Assembly: GCA_964483455.1 (NCBI GenBank)
Contig: CAZACK010000010.1
Coordinates: 14,217 to 78,216, forward strand
Reading direction: 5' to 3'
Length of the DNA: 64,000 nucleotides
Source of the DNA: CAYZJD01 sp964483455
Lineage (GTDB): Bacteria > Acidobacteriota > Terriglobia > Bryobacterales > Bryobacteraceae
Shown: positions 7,427 through 16,774 of the stretch, in pieces
How positions within the stretch are numbered: the stretch's first letter is position 1
Layout: each line of letters opens with the position of its first letter
The notes under the pieces: model-generated
Databases searched by the model: none
What the model saw: the letters and a program-made list of their open reading frames with translations, nothing else
What the model was told of the DNA's origin: nothing
Program-made: the position numbers and the translations under genes

Positions 7427-8962
7427 ATGTTTCGCTGTCTGCCAATCTTCCTTGCAGCCGTAGCCTCGGCCGTCACTATCGAGCAGCACCACACCCACGA
7501 TTTCGCTTTCCGCGCCCAGGTGGAAAACAACCCCTTCGATGTCGAGCTGACCGGCGAGTTTCGCGGACCGGACGGCGCGCTCCTTCGCATCCCCGGCTTC
7601 CATGACGGCGGCGGCGTCTGGAAGATCCGGTTCTCCCCGACGCGAACTGGGTCATGGTCCTTGCGGACCGTGTCGCCGGTCGCGGCGCTCAACGGACGGA
7701 CGGAGGCGGGCATCCGGTGCACGCCGAATACGAATCCGGACATCCACGGCGCTCTGCGCGTCGACCCGGCGCATCCCTACCACTTCGTTTGGGAGGACGG
7801 CGCCCGCTATTTCCTGATGGGCTACGAGTGCGACTGGCTGTGGGCGATCGGCATGCGCGATCCCGACCGCGGGGACATGCGGCGCTTCGTCGATCAACTT
7901 GCGTCGCGAGGGTTCAACCACGTGATCCTCAATGTCTACGCGCACGACACCACCTGGAACACCGGCCGGCGGAACCAGTGGGACTACGGCCCGCCCGAGC
8001 TTTTCCCCTGGGAGGGAACGAACGAGCAGCCGGACCACTCGCGCCTCAACCCTGAATTCTTCCGCGCCTATGACCGGGTGATCGAATACCTGCGCGACAA
8101 GGGGATCGTCGCGCACCTCATGATCAAGGTCTACAACAAGCTGGTGAACTGGCCGCCGCCGGGCAGCCGCGGCGAGGAACGCTGGTTCCGCTACATCGCC
8201 GCCCGCTACCAGGCCTGCTCGAACGTGGTGTGGGATTTCTCGAAGGAAGCCTACTACGAAAAGGACAACGCACTTCAGAAGAAGCTGATCGACCTGGTGC
8301 GCGCCACCGACGCCTATCACCGCCCCACCACCGTTCACGACGACGACGCCTACGACTGGGATCCCGTCCTAAACGCCAACCTCGACTTCCGGTCCGACCA
8401 GCAGCACGGCCAGTGGGCGGAGATGGTCGCCTTCGACCGCGCCGTGCGCAAACGTCCGGTGGTGAACGTCGAGTTCGGCTATGAGCGCGGCGTCGAGGAT
8501 CTGCCGACGTACCGCGTCATGCAGGATTGGCCGGAGGTCCTGCGCCGCGCCTGGCTGATTTATCTCGCCGGGGGCTACGGAGTGTACTACTACTCGAACA
8601 CGGCCTGGGACCTGATTAAGCCGGAGCCGGAGCCGCCGGGCTACGCCCGCTTCCAGTTGCTCAAGGAAACGCTCTCCGCGCTGCCCTACTGGCGCATGGA
8701 ACCGGCGAATCGCCTGGCCGTCGAGGGTCCGTGTCTCGCGCAGGAGGGGGAAGCCTACGCCTGCTACGCGGAGGGGAAGCGGATCACGGTGAACCTGACC
8801 GGCATGGCTCCCAGCTCCACCGCCGAGTGGATCGACACGTGGACGGGAGTCAAGCGGAGCGCCGTCATCGACCGCCCGGGTGTGCACGCGATCGAGAAAC
8901 CGAAAGACTTCGGGGAAGCGCCGGGGCTGCTGGTGGTCCGCCGGGCGCAGGGAGCGAGATGA
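7427..8962 (+). CDS. secreted glycoside hydrolase-like protein (DUF5060 + DUF4038)
   Basis: A 511-residue secreted protein. A signal peptide of about 16 residues (MFRCLPIFLAAVASAV) precedes a beta-sandwich DUF5060-like domain (about 20-100; NNPFDVELTGEFRGPDG, GVWKIRFSPTRTGSW). A (beta/alpha)8 barrel of the DUF4038/apiosidase-like superfamily follows (YHFVWEDGARYFLMGYECDW). Likely acidic catalytic residues lie in VWDFSKEAYYEKD and VVNVEFGYERG. Relatives cleave plant or bacterial polysaccharide side chains. The stop overlaps the start of the next gene (ATGA), so the two are made together. The specific sugar substrate is unknown. Confidence 0.82.
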   Translation: MFRCLPIFLAAVASAVTIEQHHTHDFAFRAQVENNPFDVELTGEFRGPDGALLRIPGFHDGGGVWKIRFSPTRTGSWSLRTVSPVAALNGRTEAGIRCTPNTNPDIHGALRVDPAHPYHFVWEDGARYFLMGYECDWLWAIGMRDPDRGDMRRFVDQLASRGFNHVILNVYAHDTTWNTGRRNQWDYGPPELFPWEGTNEQPDHSRLNPEFFRAYDRVIEYLRDKGIVAHLMIKVYNKLVNWPPPGSRGEERWFRYIAARYQACSNVVWDFSKEAYYEKDNALQKKLIDLVRATDAYHRPTTVHDDDAYDWDPVLNANLDFRSDQQHGQWAEMVAFDRAVRKRPVVNVEFGYERGVEDLPTYRVMQDWPEVLRRAWLIYLAGGYGVYYYSNTAWDLIKPEPEPPGYARFQLLKETLSALPYWRMEPANRLAVEGPCLAQEGEAYACYAEGKRITVNLTGMAPSSTAEWIDTWTGVKRSAVIDRPGVHAIEKPKDFGEAPGLLVVRRAQGAR

Positions 8963-9555
8963 TGGCGCTGCCGGAGGTGGTGCGCGTCAAGCTCAGCTCG
9001 GAGGAGGCCGGGGCGGTATCGATCACCCCGGTCGTCGTGCGGGAGATCCCGGCGCGCGAGCTGGTGGAGACGATGCTCGGGGTCACCGGCAAGGACGCGG
9101 CGCGGATTCGCGAGCTTCTCCTCCGGGGCACGTTCGTCAGCGGCGCGTCCCGGTTCCGATGGACCGGGTTCGCCGCCGAGGCCGCGGACGTCGAGGCCAT
9201 GCTGAGCGGGTTTCCGGACCACGATCCGGCGCGCCCGTTCGACGCGGGCCGGTGCACACGCGCCGTGCTGCACGGGCCTGGTGGTCGGATCGAGCTGACG
9301 CGGGAGGCCGGCCGGCAACGCCGATTTCTCCGGAAGCGGAGTTACTGGGATGTCCTCATGGAGATCGCTCGGGCGGAACCGCCGCGCTACGTGGAGTATT
9401 CCTATAAGGAGAAAGCCGACTGTTACCGGATGGCGCTGCCGGCGGAATCGGCCGCCCACTTGCGCAAGGAGGCCGGGCTGTTGCGCTACCCCACGCTGGA
9501 GGTTCAGTTTCGCCGCTCCGCGCTCGATTTCGTGGATTTTTTCGTCGCCAGATGA
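8959..9555 (+). CDS. hypothetical protein translationally coupled to the glycoside hydrolase
   Basis: A 198-residue soluble protein starting MMALPEVVRVKLSSEEAG. The ATG overlaps the hydrolase stop, with AGGGAG positioned ten bases upstream, so the start is well supported. The C-terminal half is rich in charged and aromatic residues (RRFLRKRSYWDVLMEIA, RYVEYSYKEKADCYRMALP). No signal peptide or membrane helix is seen, so unlike its neighbour it is probably cytoplasmic. No family is recognised. Coupling to a secreted hydrolase may be historical rather than functional. Confidence 0.7.
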   Translation: MMALPEVVRVKLSSEEAGAVSITPVVVREIPARELVETMLGVTGKDAARIRELLLRGTFVSGASRFRWTGFAAEAADVEAMLSGFPDHDPARPFDAGRCTRAVLHGPGGRIELTREAGRQRRFLRKRSYWDVLMEIARAEPPRYVEYSYKEKADCYRMALPAESAAHLRKEAGLLRYPTLEVQFRRSALDFVDFFVAR

Positions 9556-9640
9556 GTTCTGAGTTTCGGTGGACCGGTCCCTGATTCTTGTTTTTCAGCC
9601 TCGGTTCTCTGATATCATCGTGGCGGGAGTCCAGTCGTCT

Positions 9641-10180
9641 ATGCTGCGAGTGAATTCGGCGCTCAAGTTGAGCGCGGTGGAAGCCTCGCTGCGGCAATCC
9701 GCGCAGCGGCATGGCGCGCAGGTGCTGTCGGTCATTCACTTGGGACACCTGCTGAAGAATGCGCGACCCGAATCGTCCCAGGACGTCATCGTGTTCAACG
9801 TGTGCCAGCCGGACCTCGGCGGCGCGCTGCTCTCCGCCGACATTCGCTTCTGCGCCTACCTGCCTTGCCGGATCGCGGCATTCGAGTACGCCGGTGGCGT
9901 CGTCCTCGAGGCGATTCCCCCCACCGACGCCTGCCGCTTGCTCGGCCTTCCGGAACTGGAGCGCATGGCGATGCTGCTCGAAGCCACGCTGGCCGAGATC
10001 ATGCAGGAGGCCTCGCAACCGGCCCCCGCCCACCATCATGTGGTCGCCCGCCACGGCGACGTCGGGGCGACGGAAGTCCAGATGAATGTTCGCGGCTCGA
10101 TTCCGCAGCGCATCGACTGCCACGGCACGAAGGTCGAAGACCTCGCCGGAACCGGGCAGCACGACGCGGCCGGAGGCTGA
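9641..10180 (+). CDS. DUF302 family protein with extended C-terminus
   Basis: A 179-residue protein. The core has the DUF302 pattern: SALKLSAVEASLRQSAQRHG, then VLSVIHLGHLL, DVIVFNVCQPDLGGALLSAD and the hallmark AYLPCRIAAFEYAGG followed by LEAIPPTDACRLL. DUF302 folds are small alpha/beta domains of unknown biochemical role, often near sulfur or thiol metabolism genes. The C-terminal 50 residues contain HHHVVARHGD and are not part of the domain. The ATG at 9641 starts the domain; GTGs at 9569 and 9620 are alternatives. Upstream of the permease gene on the same strand, with 64 bases between. Confidence 0.75.
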   Translation: MLRVNSALKLSAVEASLRQSAQRHGAQVLSVIHLGHLLKNARPESSQDVIVFNVCQPDLGGALLSADIRFCAYLPCRIAAFEYAGGVVLEAIPPTDACRLLGLPELERMAMLLEATLAEIMQEASQPAPAHHHVVARHGDVGATEVQMNVRGSIPQRIDCHGTKVEDLAGTGQHDAAGG

Positions 10181-10244
10181 GCCGCCCGCGGCGTCACGGT
10201 AGTATACTGGTCCGCGCTCGAAATCCAGTTCCCGAGGAATGGTG

Positions 10245-11558
10245 ATGCTGCCTGCCTATCTCGCCAAAGCAGTTCCTAATAGCGCCTCCAACCGCGCGCC
10301 CTGGTTCGCCAACACGGCCCCCAGCTATGCGGGTGTCTTCCTGTGGGTCGTTTTCTACATGGAAATCGCCAAAGGCACGATCGACCGGGCGGGCCTCGGC
10401 GTCTGCCTGCTGGCCCTGGTCGTGGCCGGGCTGATCAGCTACGCGCTGTTCTATCGCGTGCCGGCGATGCTCGGCATGCAAACCGGGTTCCCGTTGTACG
10501 TCGTCGGAAGCTCGACGTTCGGCACAAGCGGCGGCTACCTCATGCCCGGGCTTCTCATGGGCTTGCTCCAGGTCGGCTGGTTCTCGGTGAACACGTTGGT
10601 GTCGACCAACTTCATCCTGAGCGCGCTTGGCCAGCCAACCGGGCCGGGAAGCGCCGCGTTCGCGGTGGTGGCGGTCGTTTGGGCCTACGCGATGGCCTAT
10701 GTCGGCGTGAAAGGGATCCAATATGTCGCGAAGTTTGCGCTCTATCTCAACCTGATCCCGCTGCTGATGATCCTGATCGTGTTCTTCCGGACGGCGGGCG
10801 GCATCGGCCAGCACGCGCCGTCGGATCCCAACGCGTTCATCGGATTCATGCTGTTGATTCAGATCGTGGTCGGCTTCTTCGCCACCGCCGGCGCGGCGGG
10901 CGCGGATTTCGGGATGAACAGTCGTGATGAGCGCGACGTGCGCTGGGGCGGGCTGGTCGGCATTGCGTTGGCGATCGTGATCGCGGGCGGCTTGCCGCTG
11001 CTGTCGGTGGCCGGGGCCAGGCAAGTCTACGGCATCTCGGGCTTCACTTACGACGGGGTGATCGCCGGAATCGGCGGTTTCCTCGCCACGGCGATGTTCT
11101 TCCTGTTCGCCGTCGCCTCGGTCCCGCCGGCCTGTTTCTGTGCTTTCATCGCGGGCAACAGCTTCGCCACCATGATTCCGCGCGTGCCGAGGATGGCCTC
11201 GACGATGGCAGGCGTGACCGTGGCCGTCATTCTGGCCATCACTGGCGCCGCCGGCAACCTGATCGGGCTGTTCACCATTGTCGGCGCTTCGTTCGGACCC
11301 ATCTGCGGCGCGATGGCGGCGGACTACCTGCTGTCCGGGAGAAAATGGGCCGGGCCGAGGGAAGGCATCAACTGGGCGGGCTACGTCTCCTGGGCGGTGG
11401 GCTTCGTGATCGGCATCCTGCCGTTCCTTCCGCTGCCGGCGGACGTCAAGCCGTATCTGCAACCGGCGGCGGTGTACAGCTTCATCGCGGGGTTCGTGTT
11501 GTACTGGGTGCTGGCGAAGGCAGGGCTCCAGCCGAAGGCGGCCTCGATGCCCGCCTAG
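10245..11558 (+). CDS. NCS1-family nucleobase/cytosine permease-like transporter
   Basis: A 437-residue inner-membrane protein with about twelve hydrophobic helices. The start MLPAYLAKAVPNSASNRAPWFANTAPSY resembles the NCS1 N-terminus, where the cytoplasmic segment leads into helix 1 (GVFLWVVFYMEI). The signature around helices 3-8 includes GMQTGFPLYVVGSSTFGTSG, VGVKGIQYVAKFA and TAGAAGADFGMNSRDERDV. NCS1 proteins import cytosine, purines, allantoin, hydantoins or thiamin with sodium or protons. The ATG at 10245 is preferred since GAGGA lies 6 bases upstream; an ATG at 10239 abuts that Shine-Dalgarno. No nucleobase-salvage gene is adjacent, so the substrate is open. Confidence 0.8.
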   Translation: MLPAYLAKAVPNSASNRAPWFANTAPSYAGVFLWVVFYMEIAKGTIDRAGLGVCLLALVVAGLISYALFYRVPAMLGMQTGFPLYVVGSSTFGTSGGYLMPGLLMGLLQVGWFSVNTLVSTNFILSALGQPTGPGSAAFAVVAVVWAYAMAYVGVKGIQYVAKFALYLNLIPLLMILIVFFRTAGGIGQHAPSDPNAFIGFMLLIQIVVGFFATAGAAGADFGMNSRDERDVRWGGLVGIALAIVIAGGLPLLSVAGARQVYGISGFTYDGVIAGIGGFLATAMFFLFAVASVPPACFCAFIAGNSFATMIPRVPRMASTMAGVTVAVILAITGAAGNLIGLFTIVGASFGPICGAMAADYLLSGRKWAGPREGINWAGYVSWAVGFVIGILPFLPLPADVKPYLQPAAVYSFIAGFVLYWVLAKAGLQPKAASMPA

Positions 11559-11572
11559 TCGCAGGCTGGCGC

Positions 11573-13486
11573 CTACTTCCCAAACACCACCGGTACGCCC
11601 GAGGCGGCGATCATCCGATCGACGTCCGTCTCCTTGTAGAGGTCGAGGCAGAACAGATCGGCGGCGTCGGCATAGGCCACCGGCGCATCGAGAAGGTGAC
11701 GCAGGGAGGCCATGCCATCGCGCACGACCATCTCCCGGAACAGCGAAGGCTCGATGACCGCGGCCGAGAGGGCAACCATCTGGCTGCGGATGCCGCGCGT
11801 CTCGACGCGCACCTTGTCCACGCGCGCTTTGTCCTGAAGCCATCGAACGGCGGCGATCAGTTGCGACGCTTCCAGGCCTAACGGCCGCTCGCCGAGAGCC
11901 GCGACAAGCTGCGCGAACTGGAAGAGCGCCGGACGCTTGGGCGCCGCCTCTCCGAAGAACACGAGATCCAGCGCCAGCACCTGCTCGCCCCGGTTGATCC
12001 GATCGGAAACCTCGACGCGCCCTGCCTTCTTCCCGGCATCGCACAACACCACCGTGGCCGGAGCGTCGTCGCGCGTCGCGATGGCCTTGAGCCAGACGGC
12101 GGTGGCGCCGAGACCGTTCGCGAACTCCAGGCGATGCGACTGCGTCTCGAGTTCCGCGTGCTTCGTGTTTCCCACGGCCCATGCGCGGTCCAGCTTGACG
12201 TCCTCGTATCGCAGCAGGCGTTTCACCCGGGCGCGGTCCTCTGCCGGCCCCGGCGATGCGGCGCGCTCGATCCGCGAGGCAAACTGCCGCGCCAGCCCCA
12301 GCACCGTCAGGTTGTCTTTAGGCAGCCCGACCACCAGTTCGTCGTAGCTCTTGATCTCGCCGCTGAGCGAGGCGTCTTCCGCGAGTTCAGGCGTCTTGAA
12401 GTACCGAGAGATGAAACGGTAGGCCGCTACCCGGTTGTCCGCCTGGTAGTTGTGATCCGAAGGGTCCGTGTTCTCGTGCCATGCGAAGAGGCCGTCGGCC
12501 CTGTAAAGCGCGAAGAACGGCCGGACGTCGTCGAAGATGTAGGGCTTCACCAGCGGCCCGCGGAAACAGCAGTCGTCCTCGGCGTTGTAGACAAGCAGCG
12601 TGGGACGCGGCGCGCGCAGCGCCGCCATGTGGGGGTAGTCCGCGACCGTCAGCATGTCGGTCGGATTCTGCTCCACGTCGCCGATATCGTCGACCCGCTC
12701 GATGCGCGAACGCACCGAGGCAAAGCCGGCGACCGGAATCGAGAGGATCACCCGCTCATCGAGCGCGCTGAGCACGATCGTCTGCCAGCCGCCGCCCGAC
12801 AGGCCCGTCATGCCGATCCGCGCACGATCGACCGACGGATGCTCGTAGAGATAATCCAGGCCCCGGCGCATCGCGAGATAGAACAGGCCGGCGGAGCCCG
12901 CCCCGGTGAGCTCCAGGTGAGCGGCGTACCAATGGGCGTTCTCCGGCGCGCTCAGCTCGCCGAAGGAAATCCATTCCAGGTTGAGCGCGAGAATACCCAT
13001 CCTGGCCTGCTGGATGCAGCGCTTCTGCTTGTATTCGACGCTCTTGCCCGGCGGGCCGACATGGCCGTTAACATTCAGGATCGCCGGGACCTTGCCCGTC
13101 ATATGTTCGGGCTCGTAGAGGATCGCGGTGGAGTAGAAGCCGGGCACGATCTCGTAGCGCAGCTTCCGCATCCGGTATCCCTTGCCGGCGGGCAGCGGGC
13201 CTAGGTCCTCAAACCGGGGCGGCGCATCCACCCACTCGCGCGGCCAGCCGCGCAGGATGACGTCGTCCAGCAGGCGTTTGCGCAGCTTCGCGGCTTCTGC
13301 TGTCCACGCTTCGACCGACGCCGGCGCGTTGAGCGCTGGCGCTTGGGCGATCAAGTGCTGCCGCAACTGGTGCTCGACGACTTCCGGCGCTTGGAGCGGG
13401 GGCTCGAGATGCTTCACTACTTTGCCGGGCTCGGTTTGGGCGGAGGCGCCAACCGACAGCGCGGCGATCAGCACGACCTGTCTCAT
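11573..13486 (-). CDS. secreted alpha/beta hydrolase, acetyl xylan esterase-like
   Basis: A 637-residue secreted hydrolase. Residues 1-16 form a signal peptide. An N-terminal helical region (to about 95) is followed by an alpha/beta-hydrolase domain with the nucleophile elbow GLSGGG (228-233, Ser230), the strand VPAILNVNGHVG and an acid-loop candidate PTLLVYNAEDD. The pattern agrees with the acetyl-xylan-esterase/dienelactone-hydrolase group. The last 240 residues look like a second, degenerate hydrolase-type domain without a clear GxSxG. The ATG overlaps the der stop (ATGA), an odd pairing of a ribosome-assembly GTPase with a secreted esterase. Substrate is probably an acylated plant polymer; that is inference from family. 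Confidence 0.8.
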   Translation of the reverse strand: MRQVVLIAALSVGASAQTEPGKVVKHLEPPLQAPEVVEHQLRQHLIAQAPALNAPASVEAWTAEAAKLRKRLLDDVILRGWPREWVDAPPRFEDLGPLPAGKGYRMRKLRYEIVPGFYSTAILYEPEHMTGKVPAILNVNGHVGPPGKSVEYKQKRCIQQARMGILALNLEWISFGELSAPENAHWYAAHLELTGAGSAGLFYLAMRRGLDYLYEHPSVDRARIGMTGLSGGGWQTIVLSALDERVILSIPVAGFASVRSRIERVDDIGDVEQNPTDMLTVADYPHMAALRAPRPTLLVYNAEDDCCFRGPLVKPYIFDDVRPFFALYRADGLFAWHENTDPSDHNYQADNRVAAYRFISRYFKTPELAEDASLSGEIKSYDELVVGLPKDNLTVLGLARQFASRIERAASPGPAEDRARVKRLLRYEDVKLDRAWAVGNTKHAELETQSHRLEFANGLGATAVWLKAIATRDDAPATVVLCDAGKKAGRVEVSDRINRGEQVLALDLVFFGEAAPKRPALFQFAQLVAALGERPLGLEASQLIAAVRWLQDKARVDKVRVETRGIRSQMVALSAAVIEPSLFREMVVRDGMASLRHLLDAPVAYADAADLFCLDLYKETDVDRMIAASGVPVVFGK

Positions 13487-14796
13487 GCCTTTCCCCTATT
13501 CCCCCGCCATTTCGTCTTGACGACAATAGGCGTGCCGTGGAAGCCGAACTGCCTCCGCAGCCGGTTGACGATGAACCGCTCGGTTGAGAAGTGAAGCTTC
13601 CCGCGACGGTCGGTAAACAGAACGAAGGTCGGCGGCCGCACCGACGGCTGCGTTGCGTAAAGTATCTTCAACTGCGGCTCGAAGTGAAGCCCGGCAACGA
13701 AGCGGTTCAGCTCCGGCGTCGGCACCCGCAGCGAGGCGGCGTCATAGACCTCGCGGATGAGCGGAAAGAGCCGGCCAACACCGGCGCCCGTCTTCGCCGA
13801 CAGGAACTGCACCGGCGCGTATTCCAGAAACTTCAGCGCGTCGCGGGCGTGCCCGGTGAATTGCCCACGGTCCTTCGTTTGCGCCGCGTCCCACTTGTTG
13901 ACGCAGAGGATCAGCGCCCGGCCGTCCTGGTGCGCGTAGCCGGCGATGTTGGCGTCGAGCGCCACCACGCCCTCGGTCGCATCCAACAGCAGCAACACGA
14001 CGTTCGCCAGCCGGATGTGCCGCCTCGCCATCACCACGCTGAGCTTCTCGGCCATCAGCTTCGTCTTCCCTTTGCGGCGGATGCCGGCCGTGTCCACAAA
14101 AGCGAATTCGACGCCGTCGACGGTAATGGTTTCGTCCACGGCGTCGCGCGTCGTGCCGGCCACCGGCGTGACGATCGAGCGCTCGTGCCCGACGAGCGCG
14201 TTCAACAGCGTGGACTTGCCGACGTTCGGTCTCCCGATGATCGCCACCTTGATCCGCGCCGGTTTCTCCCCGGCTGCTTCTTCCCGCGCGGCGAAGCCGC
14301 CGGTGACATGATCCAGCAGCTCGTCGATCCCGAGCCGGTGCTCGGCGGAGACGGGAAACAGGTCGCCGATGCCGAGAGCGTGAAACGCGTGGGCCAGGTC
14401 CTCGCGCCGGGCGCTGTCGATCTTGTTGACGGCGAGGGAAACGGGCTTGCCGAGGCGGTGCAGGAGTTGCGCCAGCTCGCGGTCGGCGGCGGTGATCTCC
14501 GTCCTGCCGTCGATCAGGAAGATGATGTGCGCGGCGCGGTCGAGCGCGACCCGGGCCTGTTTGAAGACCTCGCTCGGGATGGCCTCGGCTTCGTGCGGAA
14601 TGATGCCGCCGGTGTCGATCAGCTCGAAGCGGCGCCCGCGGTGGACGGCCTCGCCGTGGAGGCGGTCGCGCGTGATGCCCGGCTCGTCGCCGACGATGGC
14701 GCGCCGCTGGCCGAGGATGCAATTGAAGAGAGTGGATTTCCCGACGTTCGGTCTGCCCACAATGGCCACCACGGGCAGGCCCCGAGACCGCGCCAT
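13483..14796 (-). CDS. der: ribosome biogenesis GTPase Der (EngA)
   Basis: A 437-residue essential GTPase for 50S subunit assembly. Two tandem G domains are visible: G1 motifs GRPNVGKST at the N-terminus and again after the acidic linker, each followed by the G2-type GITRD and GTTRD, then the G3 elements DTGGI and DTAGIRRKGK. The G4 motif NKID appears in the first domain and NKWD in the second, where the linker EEAAGEKPARIKVAI joins the two. The C-terminal KH-like domain ends around FVNRL-like sequence with GFHGTPIVVKTKWRG. The start at 14796 (MARSRGLPVVAIVGRPN) is chosen because the upstream extension of this frame runs through tRNA sequence. The last bases overlap the downstream esterase start. 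Confidence 0.96.
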   Translation of the reverse strand: MARSRGLPVVAIVGRPNVGKSTLFNCILGQRRAIVGDEPGITRDRLHGEAVHRGRRFELIDTGGIIPHEAEAIPSEVFKQARVALDRAAHIIFLIDGRTEITAADRELAQLLHRLGKPVSLAVNKIDSARREDLAHAFHALGIGDLFPVSAEHRLGIDELLDHVTGGFAAREEAAGEKPARIKVAIIGRPNVGKSTLLNALVGHERSIVTPVAGTTRDAVDETITVDGVEFAFVDTAGIRRKGKTKLMAEKLSVVMARRHIRLANVVLLLLDATEGVVALDANIAGYAHQDGRALILCVNKWDAAQTKDRGQFTGHARDALKFLEYAPVQFLSAKTGAGVGRLFPLIREVYDAASLRVPTPELNRFVAGLHFEPQLKILYATQPSVRPPTFVLFTDRRGKLHFSTERFIVNRLRRQFGFHGTPIVVKTKWRGNRGKA

Positions 14797-14982
14797 GAGG
14801 TTACATGATAGCACCCGGTCCGGCGCCCGCTGCGCAGGGCCGCCTCGACCTCGGGGGCCGCCAGCCTGACGGTGACCGTCTTCCCGCCGCTTTGTGGTCC
14901 ACTCATAGAAGGACCGTGTCGATTGGAGGCGTCTTCGCCGAATGTGGTCGCTGGCATTGCCCTGGTCAGGGGTTGAAAGGTT

Positions 14983-15058
<76 letters not shown>

Positions 15059-15402
15059 TCGCCGATCCCCATATTCTCCCTCTGCCGCACCCGCCGTGTC
15101 AAACGCGCTGGCGCTTGCGGCCCGGCCTCATCCGACAGGCGCAAAACAATGTCGCGCGTTCACGTTTCCACCCGCCTTCCCCGGGCAACAGGAAGTCCCG
15201 TGCATGTTTTTTCCGCTCGTGAGTCATTGATTTGAAACGAAAAATAATTGCTGTTTGCGGCGGCTTCGGAAGCGCTGGATCTGTGCTATTCTGTCTTGCG
15301 CGTTGGCCGCGGAGAGGGCCAAGGCGAAGTCAGTTTTTTAGGTCGTTGTCCTCCTCCGATTCAATCCGGAATTGAGACTCCGAGTTGAGGTTTTCCTCAG
15401 CC
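15059..15402. other. gene-free region upstream of dnaA
   Basis: No credible gene. It holds the promoter region of tRNA-Gly (leftward) and dnaA (rightward). A locally AT-rich patch at about 15205-15255 (ATGTTTTTTCC, GAAACGAAAAATAATTG) contrasts with the GC-rich surroundings and could be an unwinding element, but no clear cluster of DnaA boxes is visible inside it. Confidence 0.5.
15284..15292 (+). promoter_or_regulatory. probable extended -10 promoter element for dnaA
   Basis: TG-C-TATTCT at 15284-15292 fits an extended -10 element. No good -35 box is seen (TTCGGA at 15265 with 16-base spacing is the nearest). The implied leader is about 135 nucleotides. Confidence 0.4.
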
Positions 15403-15436
15403 TGTGGAAGGACTGTGGAAATCTCGAGGTGTTGGT

Positions 15437-16774
15437 GTGCAGACAGCAATGAACCAATGGGATCAGATCAAAAAGCACGTCGCGACACGAGTGAGCCGCG
15501 AGAGCTACCAGAACTGGTTTTCGGGTTCTACCCTTCATCACGCTGATCCGAGCACCCTGAGGGTCATCGTACCTGATGAAAACGCAAAGACCTGGCTGGA
15601 GCAGGAATACCAGGAGTTGGTGATCTCCGTCATGCGCGATCTGAAGTTCCCGCAGCGTCGGATCGTTTATGAAGTTCTTCCTGTTCCTCAACACAATCCC
15701 AAAGCCCTTCCCATGTTGGTGGAAAGAAATGTGGCCGAGCTGAAGTTCCAGTCCGCGGAGACGCAACTGAATCCGAAGTTCACGTTTGACTCTTTCGTTG
15801 TCGGCTCTTGTAATCAGTTTGCCCACGCCGCCGCCAAGGCTGTGGCCACGATGCCATCCCGTAGCTACAACCCGCTCTTCATCTATGGCGGCGTCGGGAT
15901 GGGCAAGACGCACCTGATGCACGCGGTTGGCAGGGCGCTCTTGACCGGCTCCGGCGGTCTGAGGATTGTCTACACCTCGACTGAGCGCTTCATGAACGAG
16001 TTGATTCAGTCCATCCAACATCAGCGTATGCCGCACTTCCACCAGCACTATCGCAACGCCGACGTCCTGCTGATGGACGACATCCAGATCCTGGGGGGAA
16101 AAGAGCGCACGCAGGAGGAGTTCTTCCACACGTTCAATGAGCTCTACGATCATCAGAAGCAGATCGTCCTCTCAAGCGACAGCCCCCCAAAAGAGATCCC
16201 TGGCCTGGTGGAACGCCTGCGCTCCCGGTTTGAGTGGGGGCTGATGGTTGACATGCAGCCCCCCGACCTTGAAACGAAGATGGCAATCCTTGACAAAAAG
16301 GCGGATGCCGAGGGAATTAAGCTCCCCGAGGACGTGCGCATCTTCATCGCCACAAAAACAAAGTCGAATATCCGCGAGTTGGAAGGCGCCCTAGTAAAGT
16401 TGATCGCGTACTCGTCGGTGACGGAGACGCCGATCTCGATTACCATGGCGCGTCATTGCCTGAAGCATCTGGTCGTCGGCGCCGAGAAGCGGGTCACCAT
16501 CGACTCGGTCCAGAAGGCCGTTGCCGAGCGCTTCAGCCTTCAGCCTTCCGAGCTCAAACAGAAGAGCAACGCGCAGCGTGTGGCCTACCCCCGGCAGGTG
16601 GCCATGTACCTGGCCAAGGAACTCACCGGATCATCCCTCCCGGAGATCGGACGGGCTTTCGGCGGCAAGCATCACACCACCGTCCTCCATTCCATCCAGA
16701 AGATCGAACGCCTGCGTCACAAGGACGTGACTTTGAACAGATTCTTGCATAGCCTAACCGATTCATTTAATTGA
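15437..16774 (+). CDS. dnaA: chromosomal replication initiator DnaA
   Basis: A 445-residue initiator ATPase. Domain I starts at MNQWDQIKKHVATRVS with SYQNWFSG. Domain II is very short. The AAA+ domain III starts at NPKFTFDSFVVGSCNQFAHA, with Walker A YGGVGMGKTHLMHAVG, Walker B VLLMDDIQIL, and sensor II near SNIRELEGALVKL. Domain IV carries the DNA-binding signature as FGGKHHTTVLHSIQKIE. The GTG at 15437 follows GAGGTG with good spacing; the ATG at 15449 is the alternative and lacks a Shine-Dalgarno. Two 7-of-9 DnaA-box-like sites (TGTGGAAGG, TGTGGAAAT at 15403-15422) sit just before the start and could mediate autoregulation. Confidence 0.97.
   Translation: MQTAMNQWDQIKKHVATRVSRESYQNWFSGSTLHHADPSTLRVIVPDENAKTWLEQEYQELVISVMRDLKFPQRRIVYEVLPVPQHNPKALPMLVERNVAELKFQSAETQLNPKFTFDSFVVGSCNQFAHAAAKAVATMPSRSYNPLFIYGGVGMGKTHLMHAVGRALLTGSGGLRIVYTSTERFMNELIQSIQHQRMPHFHQHYRNADVLLMDDIQILGGKERTQEEFFHTFNELYDHQKQIVLSSDSPPKEIPGLVERLRSRFEWGLMVDMQPPDLETKMAILDKKADAEGIKLPEDVRIFIATKTKSNIRELEGALVKLIAYSSVTETPISITMARHCLKHLVVGAEKRVTIDSVQKAVAERFSLQPSELKQKSNAQRVAYPRQVAMYLAKELTGSSLPEIGRAFGGKHHTTVLHSIQKIERLRHKDVTLNRFLHSLTDSFN

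Noticed and set aside
10194..12182. 662-codon minus-strand frame across the permease
   Set aside because: Covers the NCS1 permease antisense; the low-complexity H/R/G-rich translation has no domain.
15404..15436. Upstream GTG for dnaA at 15404
   Set aside because: It would place the DnaA-box-like sites inside the coding region and add residues not typical of domain I; GTG 15437 has a better ribosome binding site.
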